A stretch of DNA of 64,000 bases from Alphaproteobacteria bacterium (GTDB taxonomy: Bacteria > Pseudomonadota > Alphaproteobacteria > Rhodobacterales > Rhodobacteraceae): contig JAUHXK010000010.1 of NCBI GenBank assembly GCA_030427405.1, positions 62,001-126,000 on the forward strand. The letters run 5' to 3'. Below the pieces are notes generated by a model. It saw nothing but the letters and a program-made list of their open reading frames with translations. It had not been told where the DNA came from and made no database searches. How positions within the stretch are numbered: position 1 is the stretch's first letter; each line of letters begins with the position of its first letter. This document shows positions 1 through 8,527 of this stretch, in pieces. Both the position numbers and the translations under genes were made by a program.

Positions 1-1684
1 GCAGGCGCGCGCCGAGACATCCAGCAACCTTGAATTCGCCAAGAACGCATTCCTGGCCCTGACCGCAGCAAGCCTGCTGGTGGCGATTACCTCGTCGCTT
101 TATGTGTCGCGCTACGTGGCGCGCAACCTGCAACTTATTGCGGCGGCAATGCGCAGGCTTGCCGCCGGGAACCACCGGACCGATCTGCCTCGTGGGCCAG
201 TGTCAGAGGACGAGATCGGGCAGCTTTACGCCGCCTTTCACGTGTTTCGCGAGAGCGCCCGCAAACTGGAACGCAGAACCCGGCAGATTGGCCATCAGAA
301 CGCGCTGTTTTCACGCGTGTTTCGCAACATCAAGGATGGTGTCGCGATTGCCTCGGCCAATGGCTGGATCGAAGCGGAAAACGACAATCTGCGGCAGCTT
401 CTGAGGCTGCACCCCGCGGAAGAGGGCGCGCGCGCGCGGGTTCAGGACCTGATAGCGCAATCCAGATTCTCGCGCCGGACCTCGGCCAGTGAACATGGTG
501 GGTTTGAAGAATATGCCGACCCAGCGGGCAATGTTCTAGAACTGCGACGCTCGCCCTTGCCAAACGGAGAGGAAGTCTGGCTTTTGTCAGAAACCACCGA
601 GCGGAAAAAGGTCGAACACCGGCTTGAAGAAATTCGGCGGGTCGAGGCGCTGGGGAAGGTTTCGGGTGAGGTCGCCCATGATTTCGGCAATATCCTGTCG
701 AGCATCTCAGGCAATTTGCACCTGCTCGAAGGCGCGGATGCCGATAAGGCCCGACATCTTCACACGCGCATAAGATCCGCGCTGGACCTGGGTGTTTCCT
801 TGATCGAAAGACTGTTGGCCTTTGCCCGCAAGCAGCATCTGGAACCGCAGGTAACCGATATCGGAATGCTGGTCGAGGGCATGGCCGACCTGTTGGAAAT
901 TGCAGTGCCAAGCGCGGTGTCGATGACGTTTGACGTGCCAACCGAGCCCGTTCTGGTGAAGGTCGATCCGGGTCAGCTGGAAAGCGCCGTGCTGAACCTC
1001 TGTGTCAATGCCGGGCAGGCAATCGGCGGTGCGGGGTGTATCGATGTGGTGGTAACCGGTGGGGATGAGGCGACCCTGTCGGTTCGTGACAATGGATCAG
1101 GTATGTCCCCCGAGGTGCTGCGCCACGCGACCGAGCCTTTCTACTCGAACCGGGATGACGGCAGCGGGACGGGGCTGGGCCTGTCCATGGTTGATGGCTT
1201 TGTTCATCAATCCGGTGGGCGTCTCACCCTCAGCTCCCGGACAGAACAACCGAACCGGGGCACAACGGTGACCCTTCGGTTCCCCGCCCTGGCGGATGAG
1301 GCCGCACCAGCAGGAAACATGTCGCAGCCGGGATGCGCCTTGGTGGTTGATGATGATCCCGCCTACCTGGCCTCTGCGTCCGGCAGTCTGGAGCGTATGG
1401 GATTTTTCGTTATAAGAGCGGCAAGTTTCGGCGAAGGTCGCGCGCAGTTGCAGGCCCAGGCCCAGTTGGATCTGGTGTTGAGTGACCTGAAGCTGGACAA
1501 TGGCGCCTCCGGGTGGGAAATTCTTCAACTTGGGCACAAGCTGTTTCCTGAATGCCGGCTTGTTCTGATGTCGACCCGGGAAACGCCCCGTATCCCAAAG
1601 GCGCTGGAAAACGCGCCGCGACTGGAAATTCTGACAAAGCCTGTCGCCGAGGCGAGAATGCAGAAACTGTTCATGCGTTCCTGA
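1..1684 (+). CDS. Hybrid sensor histidine kinase, 5'-truncated by the window edge
   Basis: This is the C-terminal part of a membrane-bound two-component hybrid kinase. The frame is open from base 2, so the start lies outside the window; the GTG at 80 is internal. Visible in order: a transmembrane stretch (bases ~40-100), a HAMP-like linker, a PAS-like segment, and a HisKA dimerisation helix with the phospho-acceptor His in VAHDFGN (codon 677-679). A HATPase_c domain follows, with N-box NLCVNAGQA, G1 box DNGSGM and G2 box GTGLGLSM. A receiver domain (from ~1321) carries VVDDDP, the acceptor Asp in LSDLKL (codon 1484-1486) and the conserved Lys in LTKPV. The signal sensed is unknown because the N-terminal sensor is missing. 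No output domain follows, so a separate phosphotransfer protein or regulator is expected. Confidence 0.9.
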   Translation, partial: QARAETSSNLEFAKNAFLALTAASLLVAITSSLYVSRYVARNLQLIAAAMRRLAAGNHRTDLPRGPVSEDEIGQLYAAFHVFRESARKLERRTRQIGHQNALFSRVFRNIKDGVAIASANGWIEAENDNLRQLLRLHPAEEGARARVQDLIAQSRFSRRTSASEHGGFEEYADPAGNVLELRRSPLPNGEEVWLLSETTERKKVEHRLEEIRRVEALGKVSGEVAHDFGNILSSISGNLHLLEGADADKARHLHTRIRSALDLGVSLIERLLAFARKQHLEPQVTDIGMLVEGMADLLEIAVPSAVSMTFDVPTEPVLVKVDPGQLESAVLNLCVNAGQAIGGAGCIDVVVTGGDEATLSVRDNGSGMSPEVLRHATEPFYSNRDDGSGTGLGLSMVDGFVHQSGGRLTLSSRTEQPNRGTTVTLRFPALADEAAPAGNMSQPGCALVVDDDPAYLASASGSLERMGFFVIRAASFGEGRAQLQAQAQLDLVLSDLKLDNGASGWEILQLGHKLFPECRLVLMSTRETPRIPKALENAPRLEILTKPVAEARMQKLFMRS

Positions 1685-1768
1685 TGGATTGATCTCTGTT
1701 TCTTACCCTCGGACTTTTGCATGGCCTCGTGACGAAGGCGGGCAATTGCGGCGCGGATGTTGCGGCTT

Positions 1769-2674
1769 TCACTCCGACCAGCCAGGGCGGTTCCCCAAGC
1801 GGTCAATCAGAAAGTCCATGAACACACGGGTCTTAGGCGTCAGGACGTTTGACCGTGGATACACAAGCCAAAGGACCGCCCGATCATTCTGTTTCCAATC
1901 CGGCAGGACACGCACAAGCCGGCCCGCCGCGATTTCACGTTCGATGTTCCACAGCGAATTGACTGAAATCCCGATCCCGGCAAGGGTTGCCTCGCGCTGT
2001 GCATCGCCATCGTCGAAAATGGTCCGGCAGGTCATCGCCTTGGGGTCCAACATGGCAGTTTTGCCGCTGGAACTGATCAATTCGCGCGCCTCCATGCTGC
2101 CCCAGGAAATAAAGTCGTGGTTGGCCAGATCCTGCGGCCCCGCCGGGGTGCCCCGCTCGGTCAGATAACCGGGCGCGGCACACAGGACACGGACATCGTC
2201 GGACAATTTGCGCCCTTTCAGACTGCTATCCGTCAGCGGCGCGCTTCTGAGCGCAAGATCGAAGCTGCCTTCTATTGCGTCGAAACGGGTATCCGACAAT
2301 CGCAAGTCCAGGACAAGGTCGGGGTAGAGGGATTGAAACTCTGGCAAAAGAGGCATGATATGCAGTTGCGCAAAACTGCTTGGGGCGGCAAAGCGCAGGG
2401 TTCCTTTCAGCCCGACATCTTTCCCGCCAAGAGCCGCTTGCGCGGCGTCGGTCTGCGCCAGGATTTCGCGGGCATAAGGAAGAAAGTCCGACCCTTCCAG
2501 CGACAACGAGACCTTGCGGGTCGTGCGATGCAGCAGTTCGGCACCAAGCTCGCCTTCAAGCTTGGCAAGCCGCGCGCTGGCAACCGCAGGGGCAAGTCCA
2601 AGCGCCCGACCGGCGGCGCTGATATTCAGCCGCTCGGCGGCCATCACGAAAAGGCGCAGACTGTCTGTGTCCAC
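1769..2674 (-). CDS. LysR family transcriptional regulator
   Basis: A 301-residue LysR-type regulator. The N-terminal winged helix-turn-helix runs from about residue 2 to 60 (AAGRALGLAPAVASARLAKLE) and is followed by an effector-binding domain of the usual length. I chose the GTG at 2674, which gives VDTDSLRLF as the N-terminus; the frame stays open further upstream, but that extension would run past the normal LysR start. The gene is divergent from the nitroreductase at 2783, with about 108 bp between. That is the classic arrangement for a LysR protein controlling its neighbour, so control of the nitroreductase (and perhaps the SDR after it) is inferred. The effector is unknown. Confidence 0.88.
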   Translation of the reverse strand: MDTDSLRLFVMAAERLNISAAGRALGLAPAVASARLAKLEGELGAELLHRTTRKVSLSLEGSDFLPYAREILAQTDAAQAALGGKDVGLKGTLRFAAPSSFAQLHIMPLLPEFQSLYPDLVLDLRLSDTRFDAIEGSFDLALRSAPLTDSSLKGRKLSDDVRVLCAAPGYLTERGTPAGPQDLANHDFISWGSMEARELISSSGKTAMLDPKAMTCRTIFDDGDAQREATLAGIGISVNSLWNIEREIAAGRLVRVLPDWKQNDRAVLWLVYPRSNVLTPKTRVFMDFLIDRLGNRPGWSE

Positions 2675-2782
2675 TTGATTATATCCAAAATACGAAAACT
2701 GAAATCCCAAACAGGCCGATTTTATAGAAGAATGCAAGTGATATCTGTGCGTCAGACATGACAACGCCTGATGGAGCGCCCC

Positions 2783-3490
2783 ATGAATGTGATCACCAAT
2801 GTTACCTCGGATCTGCAGTCGCAAATCCTTGACGCTTTCAATTTCCGCCATGCGACCAAGGTTTTTGACCCTGACCGCAAGATCAAAGACGAAGAATTCG
2901 AGACGATTCTTGAGGCCGCGCGTTTGTCGCCCACGTCTTTCGGGCATGAGCCCTTCAAGATCGTCATGGTTCAGGCCCAGGAAAAGCGCGAGCTTTTCCG
3001 GCCGTTTTCGTGGGGCGCGAACGGCATGATGAACGGCTCAACGGGTCAGTTGGGAACAGCGAGCCATTTTGGCGTAATCCTTGCAAGCACCGCCCAGACG
3101 ATGACGGCGGGATCAGAGTATCTTCAGGAACACTATCGGACGGTCAAACATCTGCCCGACGAGGTGATCGGCATGTTCAACGAGGCCTATGGCAAGTTCC
3201 AGACCACCGATCACAACGTCACCACCGAACGCGAGATCACCGATTGGTCGGGCAAACAGGCCTATATCGTCCTGGCCAACATGATGACTGCCGGTGCGCT
3301 GATGGGCATCGACAGCTGCCCGATGGAAGGTTTCGATATGGACCGCACGACCGAAACGCTGGCCGATCATTTCGGTATGGATACCGGCAAATGGAAACCG
3401 GCCGTCATGTTCGCTTTTGGCTATCGTGCCAAGGACCCCGAATATCCAAAAACCCGCCGTTCGATGGCGGACACCGTAAGCTGGTTCTGA
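2783..3490 (+). CDS. Nitroreductase family NAD(P)H-dependent FMN oxidoreductase
   Basis: A 235-residue nitroreductase-fold flavoprotein. The N-terminal FRHATKVFDP and SPTSFGHEPFKIV segments match the FMN-binding start of the NfsB/YfkO-like group. The C-terminal GYRAKDPEYPKTRR is the usual phosphate-contacting end. Such enzymes reduce nitroaromatics, quinones or enals using NAD(P)H in the cytoplasm; the true substrate cannot be read from sequence. I chose the ATG at 2783 because GGAG sits 6 nt upstream; an in-frame ATG at 2771 is the alternative. It is divergent from a LysR gene and followed by a hairpin at 3524-3552. Confidence 0.88.
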   Translation: MNVITNVTSDLQSQILDAFNFRHATKVFDPDRKIKDEEFETILEAARLSPTSFGHEPFKIVMVQAQEKRELFRPFSWGANGMMNGSTGQLGTASHFGVILASTAQTMTAGSEYLQEHYRTVKHLPDEVIGMFNEAYGKFQTTDHNVTTEREITDWSGKQAYIVLANMMTAGALMGIDSCPMEGFDMDRTTETLADHFGMDTGKWKPAVMFAFGYRAKDPEYPKTRRSMADTVSWF

Positions 3491-3523
3491 CCCGCTGGTC
3501 GCAGATATTTGGCAAAAACAACG

Positions 3524-3552
3524 TCAGGATTGGCAAGATTTCCCAATCCTGA
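3524..3552 (+). terminator. Hairpin after the nitroreductase gene
   Basis: TCAGGATTGG (3524-3533) and CCAATCCTGA (3543-3552) form a perfect 10-bp stem with a 9-nt loop, 33 bp after the stop codon. No T-run follows, so it may block 3' exonucleases or terminate poorly. Confidence 0.5.
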
Positions 3553-3634
3553 TGTTCCGCCCCGGTTTCGACGGCCCATTCCACCGGTTTGCAGGGGCGC
3601 TGTGGCCGGGGGTATCTGATACGGAGGATTGACC

Positions 3635-4417
3635 ATGACCATTCTTATCACTGGTGCGACCGACGGGATCGGGCTTGTGACGGCCAAGAGGCTTGCCGAA
3701 GGGGGCCGCACTGTTCTTTTGCACGGGCGCAGCCAAGAAAAGCTGCGGGCCGCCGCGCACGAAATTGGGGGCAATCCCGAAACCTATTGCGCCGATCTTT
3801 CGCGGTTGGAGGAGGTCGCCGAGCTGGCTGATGCCATCCTGTCAGCCCATGACCGCCTGGATGTGCTGATCAACAACGCGGGAGTTTACAAAACGCCGCA
3901 AACGAAAACCCAAGACGGGCTGGATGTTCGTTTTGTCGTCAACACCATCGCGCCTTACCTGCTGACCCGCCGCCTGTTGCCCATCATCCCACGGGATGGT
4001 CGCGTGGTGAACCTGTCCTCGGCCGCTCAGGCGCCCGTGGACCCCGCCGCCATGCGTGGTCAGACTGCGGTTGGCGATATGGCGGCCTATTCGCAAAGTA
4101 AGCTGGCGATCACGATTTGGACGCAGGATATGGCCAAGGATCACCCGGATGGCCCCGTTTTCGTTTCGGTCAACCCGGGCTCGCTACTGGCGTCGAAAAT
4201 GGTCAAAGAGGGCTTTGGTGTCGCTGGGAACGACTTGGCCATTGGCGCGGATATCCTGTGCCGTGCTGCGCTGTCGGATGAATTTTTCAATGCGTCGGGC
4301 CAGTATTTTGACAATGACTCTGGCCGGTTCGCCTTGCCACACCCTGCGGCTGGTGACGGGGACAGTGTTGCCGCCGTGATGGCGGTGCTTGCCGAATTTA
4401 CGACCCAAGCCCGATGA
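3635..4417 (+). CDS. Short-chain dehydrogenase/reductase
   Basis: A 260-residue classical-type SDR. The Rossmann glycine motif TGATDGIG lies at residues ~6-13, NNAG at ~81-84, the catalytic Ser in NLSSAAQ, and the YSQSK (YxxxK) pair at ~150. The overall pattern resembles WW-domain oxidoreductase or retinol-dehydrogenase-like SDRs used for aldehydes and ketones. I chose the ATG at 3635 because GGAGG ends 7 nt upstream; a TTG at 3629 would overlap that site. It lies between the nitroreductase and a convergent TetR gene, with the hairpin at 3524 before it, so it may have its own promoter. Substrate unknown. Confidence 0.85.
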   Translation: MTILITGATDGIGLVTAKRLAEGGRTVLLHGRSQEKLRAAAHEIGGNPETYCADLSRLEEVAELADAILSAHDRLDVLINNAGVYKTPQTKTQDGLDVRFVVNTIAPYLLTRRLLPIIPRDGRVVNLSSAAQAPVDPAAMRGQTAVGDMAAYSQSKLAITIWTQDMAKDHPDGPVFVSVNPGSLLASKMVKEGFGVAGNDLAIGADILCRAALSDEFFNASGQYFDNDSGRFALPHPAAGDGDSVAAVMAVLAEFTTQAR

Positions 4418-4445
4418 CCGCAAAAAGCCGATGGAATGGCCGCAT

Positions 4446-4470
4446 GGCGGGCGTCCGTTGCTTACCCGCC
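4446..4470. terminator. Possible bidirectional terminator hairpin
   Basis: GGCGGG (4446-4451) and CCCGCC (4465-4470) can pair in the gap between the convergent SDR and TetR genes. There is no T-run. The location supports a terminator more than the structure does. Confidence 0.3.
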
Positions 4471-4494
4471 CAACTGGCGCAGCATCCGCTGCCG

Positions 4495-5019
4495 TCATGC
4501 GCGCCCTGCTGCCAGCGCTGAAACCAGCGCTTTAGCGGCCGCTACGGCCTGCGCGCCATGTATCGGCCAGGATTGCGTCAGCCCTTCGAGGATCAGCAAC
4601 AAAGCGACCTCGTCGCCAACCAGCCCGGTGGCCGCCGTGGCCCGCTGTACGACTTCTTGTTTATGGCGCTCCAGCATGGCACGCACAGAGGAATTTCCGG
4701 GGTCTGAGGCCACCGCCGAATGGAACAGGCATCCATGCGCCGCCTCGGTCTGCATCCAGTCACCGATCCGGTCCATCAAGAGGTCGCGGGCTTTGCTCGG
4801 GTCGTTCGGCAAATCGTCCAGCACCCGCTGCACATAGCGCTGATGACGATGCTCCAGCGCGGCCATCACCATGTCGACTCGGGAAGGCATGTATTTGTAA
4901 AGCGTGCGCAGGCTTACCCCGGCGGCGTCGCGCAAGGTATCCACGCTTGGTTCGGCAAAGCCATGGCTGGCAAAGGCGCGCTCAAGCCCTGCTGCGATTT
5001 TTTCCTGGGTGCCGGTCAT
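4495..5019 (-). CDS. TetR/AcrR family transcriptional regulator
   Basis: A 174-residue TetR-type repressor. The N-terminal helix-turn-helix is visible as TLRDAAGVSLRTLYKYMPSR (residues ~27-46), followed by an all-helical ligand-binding domain. The start ATG at 5019 needs no adjustment. It is divergent from the MDR-family dehydrogenase at 5092, and the 72-bp gap holds three regularly spaced TCTAC half-sites (5043-5073). Autorepression and repression of the dehydrogenase by one operator is the natural reading. The inducer is unknown. Confidence 0.87.
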   Translation of the reverse strand: MTGTQEKIAAGLERAFASHGFAEPSVDTLRDAAGVSLRTLYKYMPSRVDMVMAALEHRHQRYVQRVLDDLPNDPSKARDLLMDRIGDWMQTEAAHGCLFHSAVASDPGNSSVRAMLERHKQEVVQRATAATGLVGDEVALLLILEGLTQSWPIHGAQAVAAAKALVSALAAGRA

Positions 5020-5040
5020 GCTTGACGGGGTAAAGGGATT

Positions 5041-5078
5041 GCTCTACCTGCGCAAGTAGAACGAACGCTCTACTGCGC
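5041..5078. promoter_or_regulatory. Candidate TetR operator, three half-sites
   Basis: TCTAC (5043-5047), its inverse GTAGA (5056-5060) and TCTAC again (5069-5073) are spaced exactly 13 bp apart, forming two overlapping inverted repeats. The flanks also repeat (GCTCTACCTGCGC and GCTCTACTGCGC). The array fills the gap between the divergent tetR and dehydrogenase genes. Confidence 0.6.
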
Positions 5079-5091
5079 GAAAGGACACCCC

Positions 5092-6162
5092 ATGACGCTG
5101 CCCGAAAAGATGAAAGCCGTCCTGCTGATCGGTCACGGCGGTCTCGACCGGTTGGTCTATCGCGATGACGTTCCGGTCCCGCAGCCCGAGCAGGGCGAGG
5201 TGCTGATCCGCGTGCGTGCATCGGCCGTGAACAACACCGATGTGAACACGCGAACGGGCTGGTATTCCAAGGCGGTGCGCGGCGACACCAACTCGGCCGC
5301 GACGACCGGGTATGACGGGGAATCGGACGACGATGGCGGTTGGTCCGGCGCGTTGTCTTTTCCACGTATCCAAGGCGCCGATTGTTGCGGCGAAATCGTT
5401 GCCGTGGGCGCGGGTGTCGATGCGGACCGTGTGGGTCAGCGCGTCCTTGTGCGCCCCATGTATCATCCTGCGGCAAGCGAAACTGCGCATGCGCTTTTTA
5501 CTTTTGGGTCCGAACGTGACGGGGCCTTTGCACAGTTCACCACAATCGAGGCCGACCACGCGGTGGCGGTGGACAGCGCCTTGTCGGATATTGAACTGGC
5601 CTCGTTTCCCTGTGCCTTTTCGACCGCCGAGGGCATGATCCAACGCGCAGGCCTTAGGGGCGAGCGAGTTCTGATCACGGGCGCTTCTGGCGGGGTGGGG
5701 TCAGCAGCGATTCAGCTCGCGAAGCGGCGCGGTGCGCATGTGACAGCTGTCACGTCGCCATCAAAGACCCAAGCGCTGCGTGACCTTGGTGCGGATGCTA
5801 CGTTGGGGCGCGACGATGCCGTCCCGTCCGACGCCTTCGATGTCGTGCTGGACCTTGTGGGCGGCGCGCGCTGGCCCGATCTGTTGGACGCGCTGGCCGT
5901 GCGCGGGCGCTATGTTACATCGGGGGCAATTGCGGGCCCGATTGTCGAGCTGGATCTTCGCACGCTCTACCTCAAGGATCAGGTCCTGATTGGCAGCACG
6001 CGCCAGGAACCCGAGGTCTTTACCGACCTGGTTCGATATATCGAGCGCGGCGAGATCCGCCCGGTCGTGGCCAACAGCTTTCCCCTGTCGGAAATCCAGC
6101 GCGCTCAGGAGGAGTTTTTGACCAAGGGACATGTCGGAAAGATCGGCCTGAGCGTTCCTTAG
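5092..6162 (+). CDS. MDR-family NAD(P)H-dependent dehydrogenase (quinone oxidoreductase-like)
   Basis: A 356-residue medium-chain dehydrogenase/reductase. The GroES-like N-terminal domain includes EVLIRVRASAVNNTDV. The catalytic-zinc Cys expected in zinc alcohol dehydrogenases is absent (NNTDVNTR at that place), and no structural-zinc Cys cluster is visible. The Rossmann domain starts at VLITGASGGVGSAAIQLAKRRG (~residues 190-211). These features point to a zinc-independent quinone reductase or enoyl reductase rather than an alcohol dehydrogenase. AAAGGA lies 7 nt before the ATG at 5092. The divergent TetR gene probably controls it. Likely role: reduction of reactive carbonyls or quinones. Confidence 0.82.
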   Translation: MTLPEKMKAVLLIGHGGLDRLVYRDDVPVPQPEQGEVLIRVRASAVNNTDVNTRTGWYSKAVRGDTNSAATTGYDGESDDDGGWSGALSFPRIQGADCCGEIVAVGAGVDADRVGQRVLVRPMYHPAASETAHALFTFGSERDGAFAQFTTIEADHAVAVDSALSDIELASFPCAFSTAEGMIQRAGLRGERVLITGASGGVGSAAIQLAKRRGAHVTAVTSPSKTQALRDLGADATLGRDDAVPSDAFDVVLDLVGGARWPDLLDALAVRGRYVTSGAIAGPIVELDLRTLYLKDQVLIGSTRQEPEVFTDLVRYIERGEIRPVVANSFPLSEIQRAQEEFLTKGHVGKIGLSVP

Positions 6163-6239
6163 TGGCCAGCACCGCAGCGTTGCGGACCCCCGCCTATACC
6201 GCCCCGGCCGAGTTACGGCCCGAGCGGGTCGGGATTGTT

Positions 6240-7040
6240 TTACCCAAACCGAAAGCTGGAGGCAGTGATATGCCCCGCGAAATCCGGTTCATGATAAACA
6301 CGGCTGACCGTTTCGGTCTCTGCCGCGCCCAAGGCGACAAATAGCGGCACAAGATGGTCCTCTTCCCTATGTGCGATCCGGGCCGCGGGGGCGTTTTCCC
6401 AATCCACCAGCGCAGCAAGGCGGTCAGAGGCAGGCAGGGCCAGCGTCTCGGTCAGCCAGGTGTCAAAGTCACGGGACGGTTGCGCGCCGCGCTGGTCCAT
6501 GATCCGCAAGTTGTGAAAGCTGAGACCCGATCCGATGATCATCACGCCGTCGTTTCGCAAGGGCGCCAGGGCGCGGCCGATTTCGACATGCGCCATCGGG
6601 TCGTAATTCGCATTGAGCGAGACCTGGAACAGCGGCATGTCGGCCCGAGGATACATGGCCGCCATCGGCGCAAAGGTGCCGTGGTCAAACCCGCGATCGG
6701 GGTCAAGTCGCGCGGCGATCCCCGCCTCGGTCAGCAGGTCAAGGGTCCGTTCGGCCAATTCCGGGGCACCGGGCGCGGGATAGCTGATGTCGTACATCTC
6801 TTTCGGAAAACCGTAATAGTCATACAGCATCGGGGGCCTGGGCGCGGACATGACGCCGATTGCGCCGGTTTCTTCCCAGTGCCCCGAGACCATGAGAACC
6901 GCCCGCGGTCGTTCAGGCCAGCTTGCAACCATGTCAACCAGAGAGGCTTCGAGCGCGGCCATACGTTGACGCAGCGGCGGCATCCAGGGCCAGGGGCCGC
7001 CGCCATGTGAAATGAAATAAGTCGGGGTTTTGTCAGACAT
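6240..7040 (-). CDS. DODA-type extradiol aromatic ring-opening dioxygenase
   Basis: A 266-residue LigB-superfamily (class III) extradiol dioxygenase of the 4,5-DOPA dioxygenase type. Metal-ligand candidates are visible in order: FISHGGGPW near the N-terminus, VSGHWE (~residue 60), GSGLSFHNL in the middle and HREEDHLVPLF near the C-terminus. Such enzymes cleave catechol rings with non-haem Fe(II) or bind Zn; bacterial members often have no known substrate. I chose the ATG at 7040 (MSDKTPTYF), preceded by GGAAAGG. The DoxX-family gene lies 25 bp upstream on the same strand, and the pair is divergent from a LysR gene, so a two-gene LysR-controlled unit is likely. Confidence 0.85.
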   Translation of the reverse strand: MSDKTPTYFISHGGGPWPWMPPLRQRMAALEASLVDMVASWPERPRAVLMVSGHWEETGAIGVMSAPRPPMLYDYYGFPKEMYDISYPAPGAPELAERTLDLLTEAGIAARLDPDRGFDHGTFAPMAAMYPRADMPLFQVSLNANYDPMAHVEIGRALAPLRNDGVMIIGSGLSFHNLRIMDQRGAQPSRDFDTWLTETLALPASDRLAALVDWENAPAARIAHREEDHLVPLFVALGAAETETVSRVYHEPDFAGHITASSFRFG

Positions 7041-7065
7041 TGTCTTACCTTTCCAACACCTGTGA

Positions 7066-7473
7066 TCAGAGCGGCAGTTTGGTCTTGCGGCCCCAAAGCA
7101 CCACAAGCGCGAGCGCCAACAGGATAGCGTTGATCGGCAGTACGAAGAATTCGCCACGGGTCACATGCCAGATCATCGCGAAGACCTGCAAGACGCTCAG
7201 TCCCAGCGCGGCCAGGATGGTCAGGCGCGGTTGAATTTTTGTGAGCATCGGCAACACCATGCCCAAAGCGCCTGCCAGTTCTGCAATGCCGATAAAACGC
7301 ACCATGGCAACAGGCACCATTCCGGGCCAGCCCATCATTGCAGCCAGGTCAGGGATCGGCTGGGTTGTCTTCATGAAGCCGGTAAACCCATAAAACAACA
7401 GCAGCAGGATTTGCGCGGCCCATAGGCCGATATTCCAACGGGGTGATGTGGGGGCCAGTGTTGCGTCGGTCAT
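7066..7473 (-). CDS. DoxX family inner-membrane protein
   Basis: A 135-residue protein with four predicted hydrophobic helices (LWAAQILLLLFYGFTGFMK, PVAMVRFIGIAELAGALGMV, LTILAALGLSVLQVFAMIW, INAILLALALVVLWG). The family pattern includes the conserved small-residue stretch RFIGIAELAGALG. The ATG at 7473 gives the normal DoxX size; the frame is open further upstream but would cross the divergent LysR gene. DoxX proteins are membrane subunits linked to redox or detoxification functions, mostly uncharacterised. It is 25 bp upstream of the DODA-type dioxygenase, a pairing that suggests quinone or catechol stress. Confidence 0.8.
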   Translation of the reverse strand: MTDATLAPTSPRWNIGLWAAQILLLLFYGFTGFMKTTQPIPDLAAMMGWPGMVPVAMVRFIGIAELAGALGMVLPMLTKIQPRLTILAALGLSVLQVFAMIWHVTRGEFFVLPINAILLALALVVLWGRKTKLPL

Positions 7474-7590
7474 GTCTGTGTCCTTTTTGGTATCAAGTGA
7501 TCTGCCGTGGACATAAGCCTTGCAGATCCCTTCCATCAGGCTGCAAATTGCGAAAAGACTATGCAGAAAACAGGATAATGGCGCGCATCC

Positions 7591-8457
7591 ATGTCGCTGG
7601 ATGATATCGAAGTCTTTGTCGAGGTGGTCGAGACAGGCAGTTTCACCAAGGGCGCCAGGCGTCTTGGCATCCCTTTGTCTACTGCCAGTGCCAAGGTTGC
7701 CCGGCTGGAAGACGCGCTTGGTACAACCTTGCTGCAACGCACCACCCGGCAGGTGCAGGTGACAGAAGACGGCAAGCTGTATTACAGCCACTGCGTTCAG
7801 GCGCTGTCGGCGCTGGCCATGGGCAAGGAACAGCTTGGGGCTGCGCGTGGTACACCGCAGGGCAGCTTGCGCATATCCGCACCGGTCGACCTTGCGCAGT
7901 TTGTGCTGGCCGATGCGGTGGACGCCTATCTGGCACGTTGGCCCGAGGTTTCGGTGGAATTGGTGGTAACAAATCGCAAAGTCGATTTGATCGCGGAAAA
8001 CATAGACCTTGCGCTCCGTATCGGGCCGCTGGAGGATTCCAGTCTGATCGCACGCAAGTTTATTGAAGCCGAGACTGGCCTTTTTGCCTCGGGCGACTAT
8101 ATCGCCCGGAACGGCGCGCCCGAGACATTGGAGGCCCTGGACCGGCACCAAATAATCCGCATGTCGCTTGGCCGGGATATGGCGCAGAAACTGGAAGGCG
8201 TCGTGCCCCGGTCCTTGTTGGCGGCAGGCGCCCGGATCTCGGCGGACGATTTCTCGGCCATCCGGTCCATGGTGGCGCGCGGAATGGGAATAGGTCTTTT
8301 GCCCAGCTTCACGGTCGCGAACCAGCCAGACGAAGCAGGATTTCGACGCGTTCTGCCGGACAAGGTATCGATCCCGGTATTTGCCTATCTGATCTACCCG
8401 CCGCAGCGTTTCCTGGCGCCCAAACTGCGGGCGTTTCTGGACATCGCCGCGCCGTGA
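7591..8457 (+). CDS. LysR family transcriptional regulator
   Basis: A 288-residue LysR regulator. The N-terminal helix-turn-helix is visible at MSLDDIEVFVEVVETGSFT followed by GARRLGIPLSTASAKVARLE, and the effector domain includes GSLRISAPVDLAQFVL. It belongs to the large DsdC/CrgA-like LysR branch that often governs quinone-responsive genes. It is divergent from the doxX-dioxygenase pair (117-bp gap), its probable target. It converges on the ABC ATPase gene at 8528. Confidence 0.88.
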   Translation: MSLDDIEVFVEVVETGSFTKGARRLGIPLSTASAKVARLEDALGTTLLQRTTRQVQVTEDGKLYYSHCVQALSALAMGKEQLGAARGTPQGSLRISAPVDLAQFVLADAVDAYLARWPEVSVELVVTNRKVDLIAENIDLALRIGPLEDSSLIARKFIEAETGLFASGDYIARNGAPETLEALDRHQIIRMSLGRDMAQKLEGVVPRSLLAAGARISADDFSAIRSMVARGMGIGLLPSFTVANQPDEAGFRRVLPDKVSIPVFAYLIYPPQRFLAPKLRAFLDIAAP

Positions 8458-8527
8458 CCGCGCGCGGTGTGCCCGCCTGCAGCGCGTCAGCGAACGGCTC
8501 GTTTCATTCCAACCTGTTCAAAGCGTC

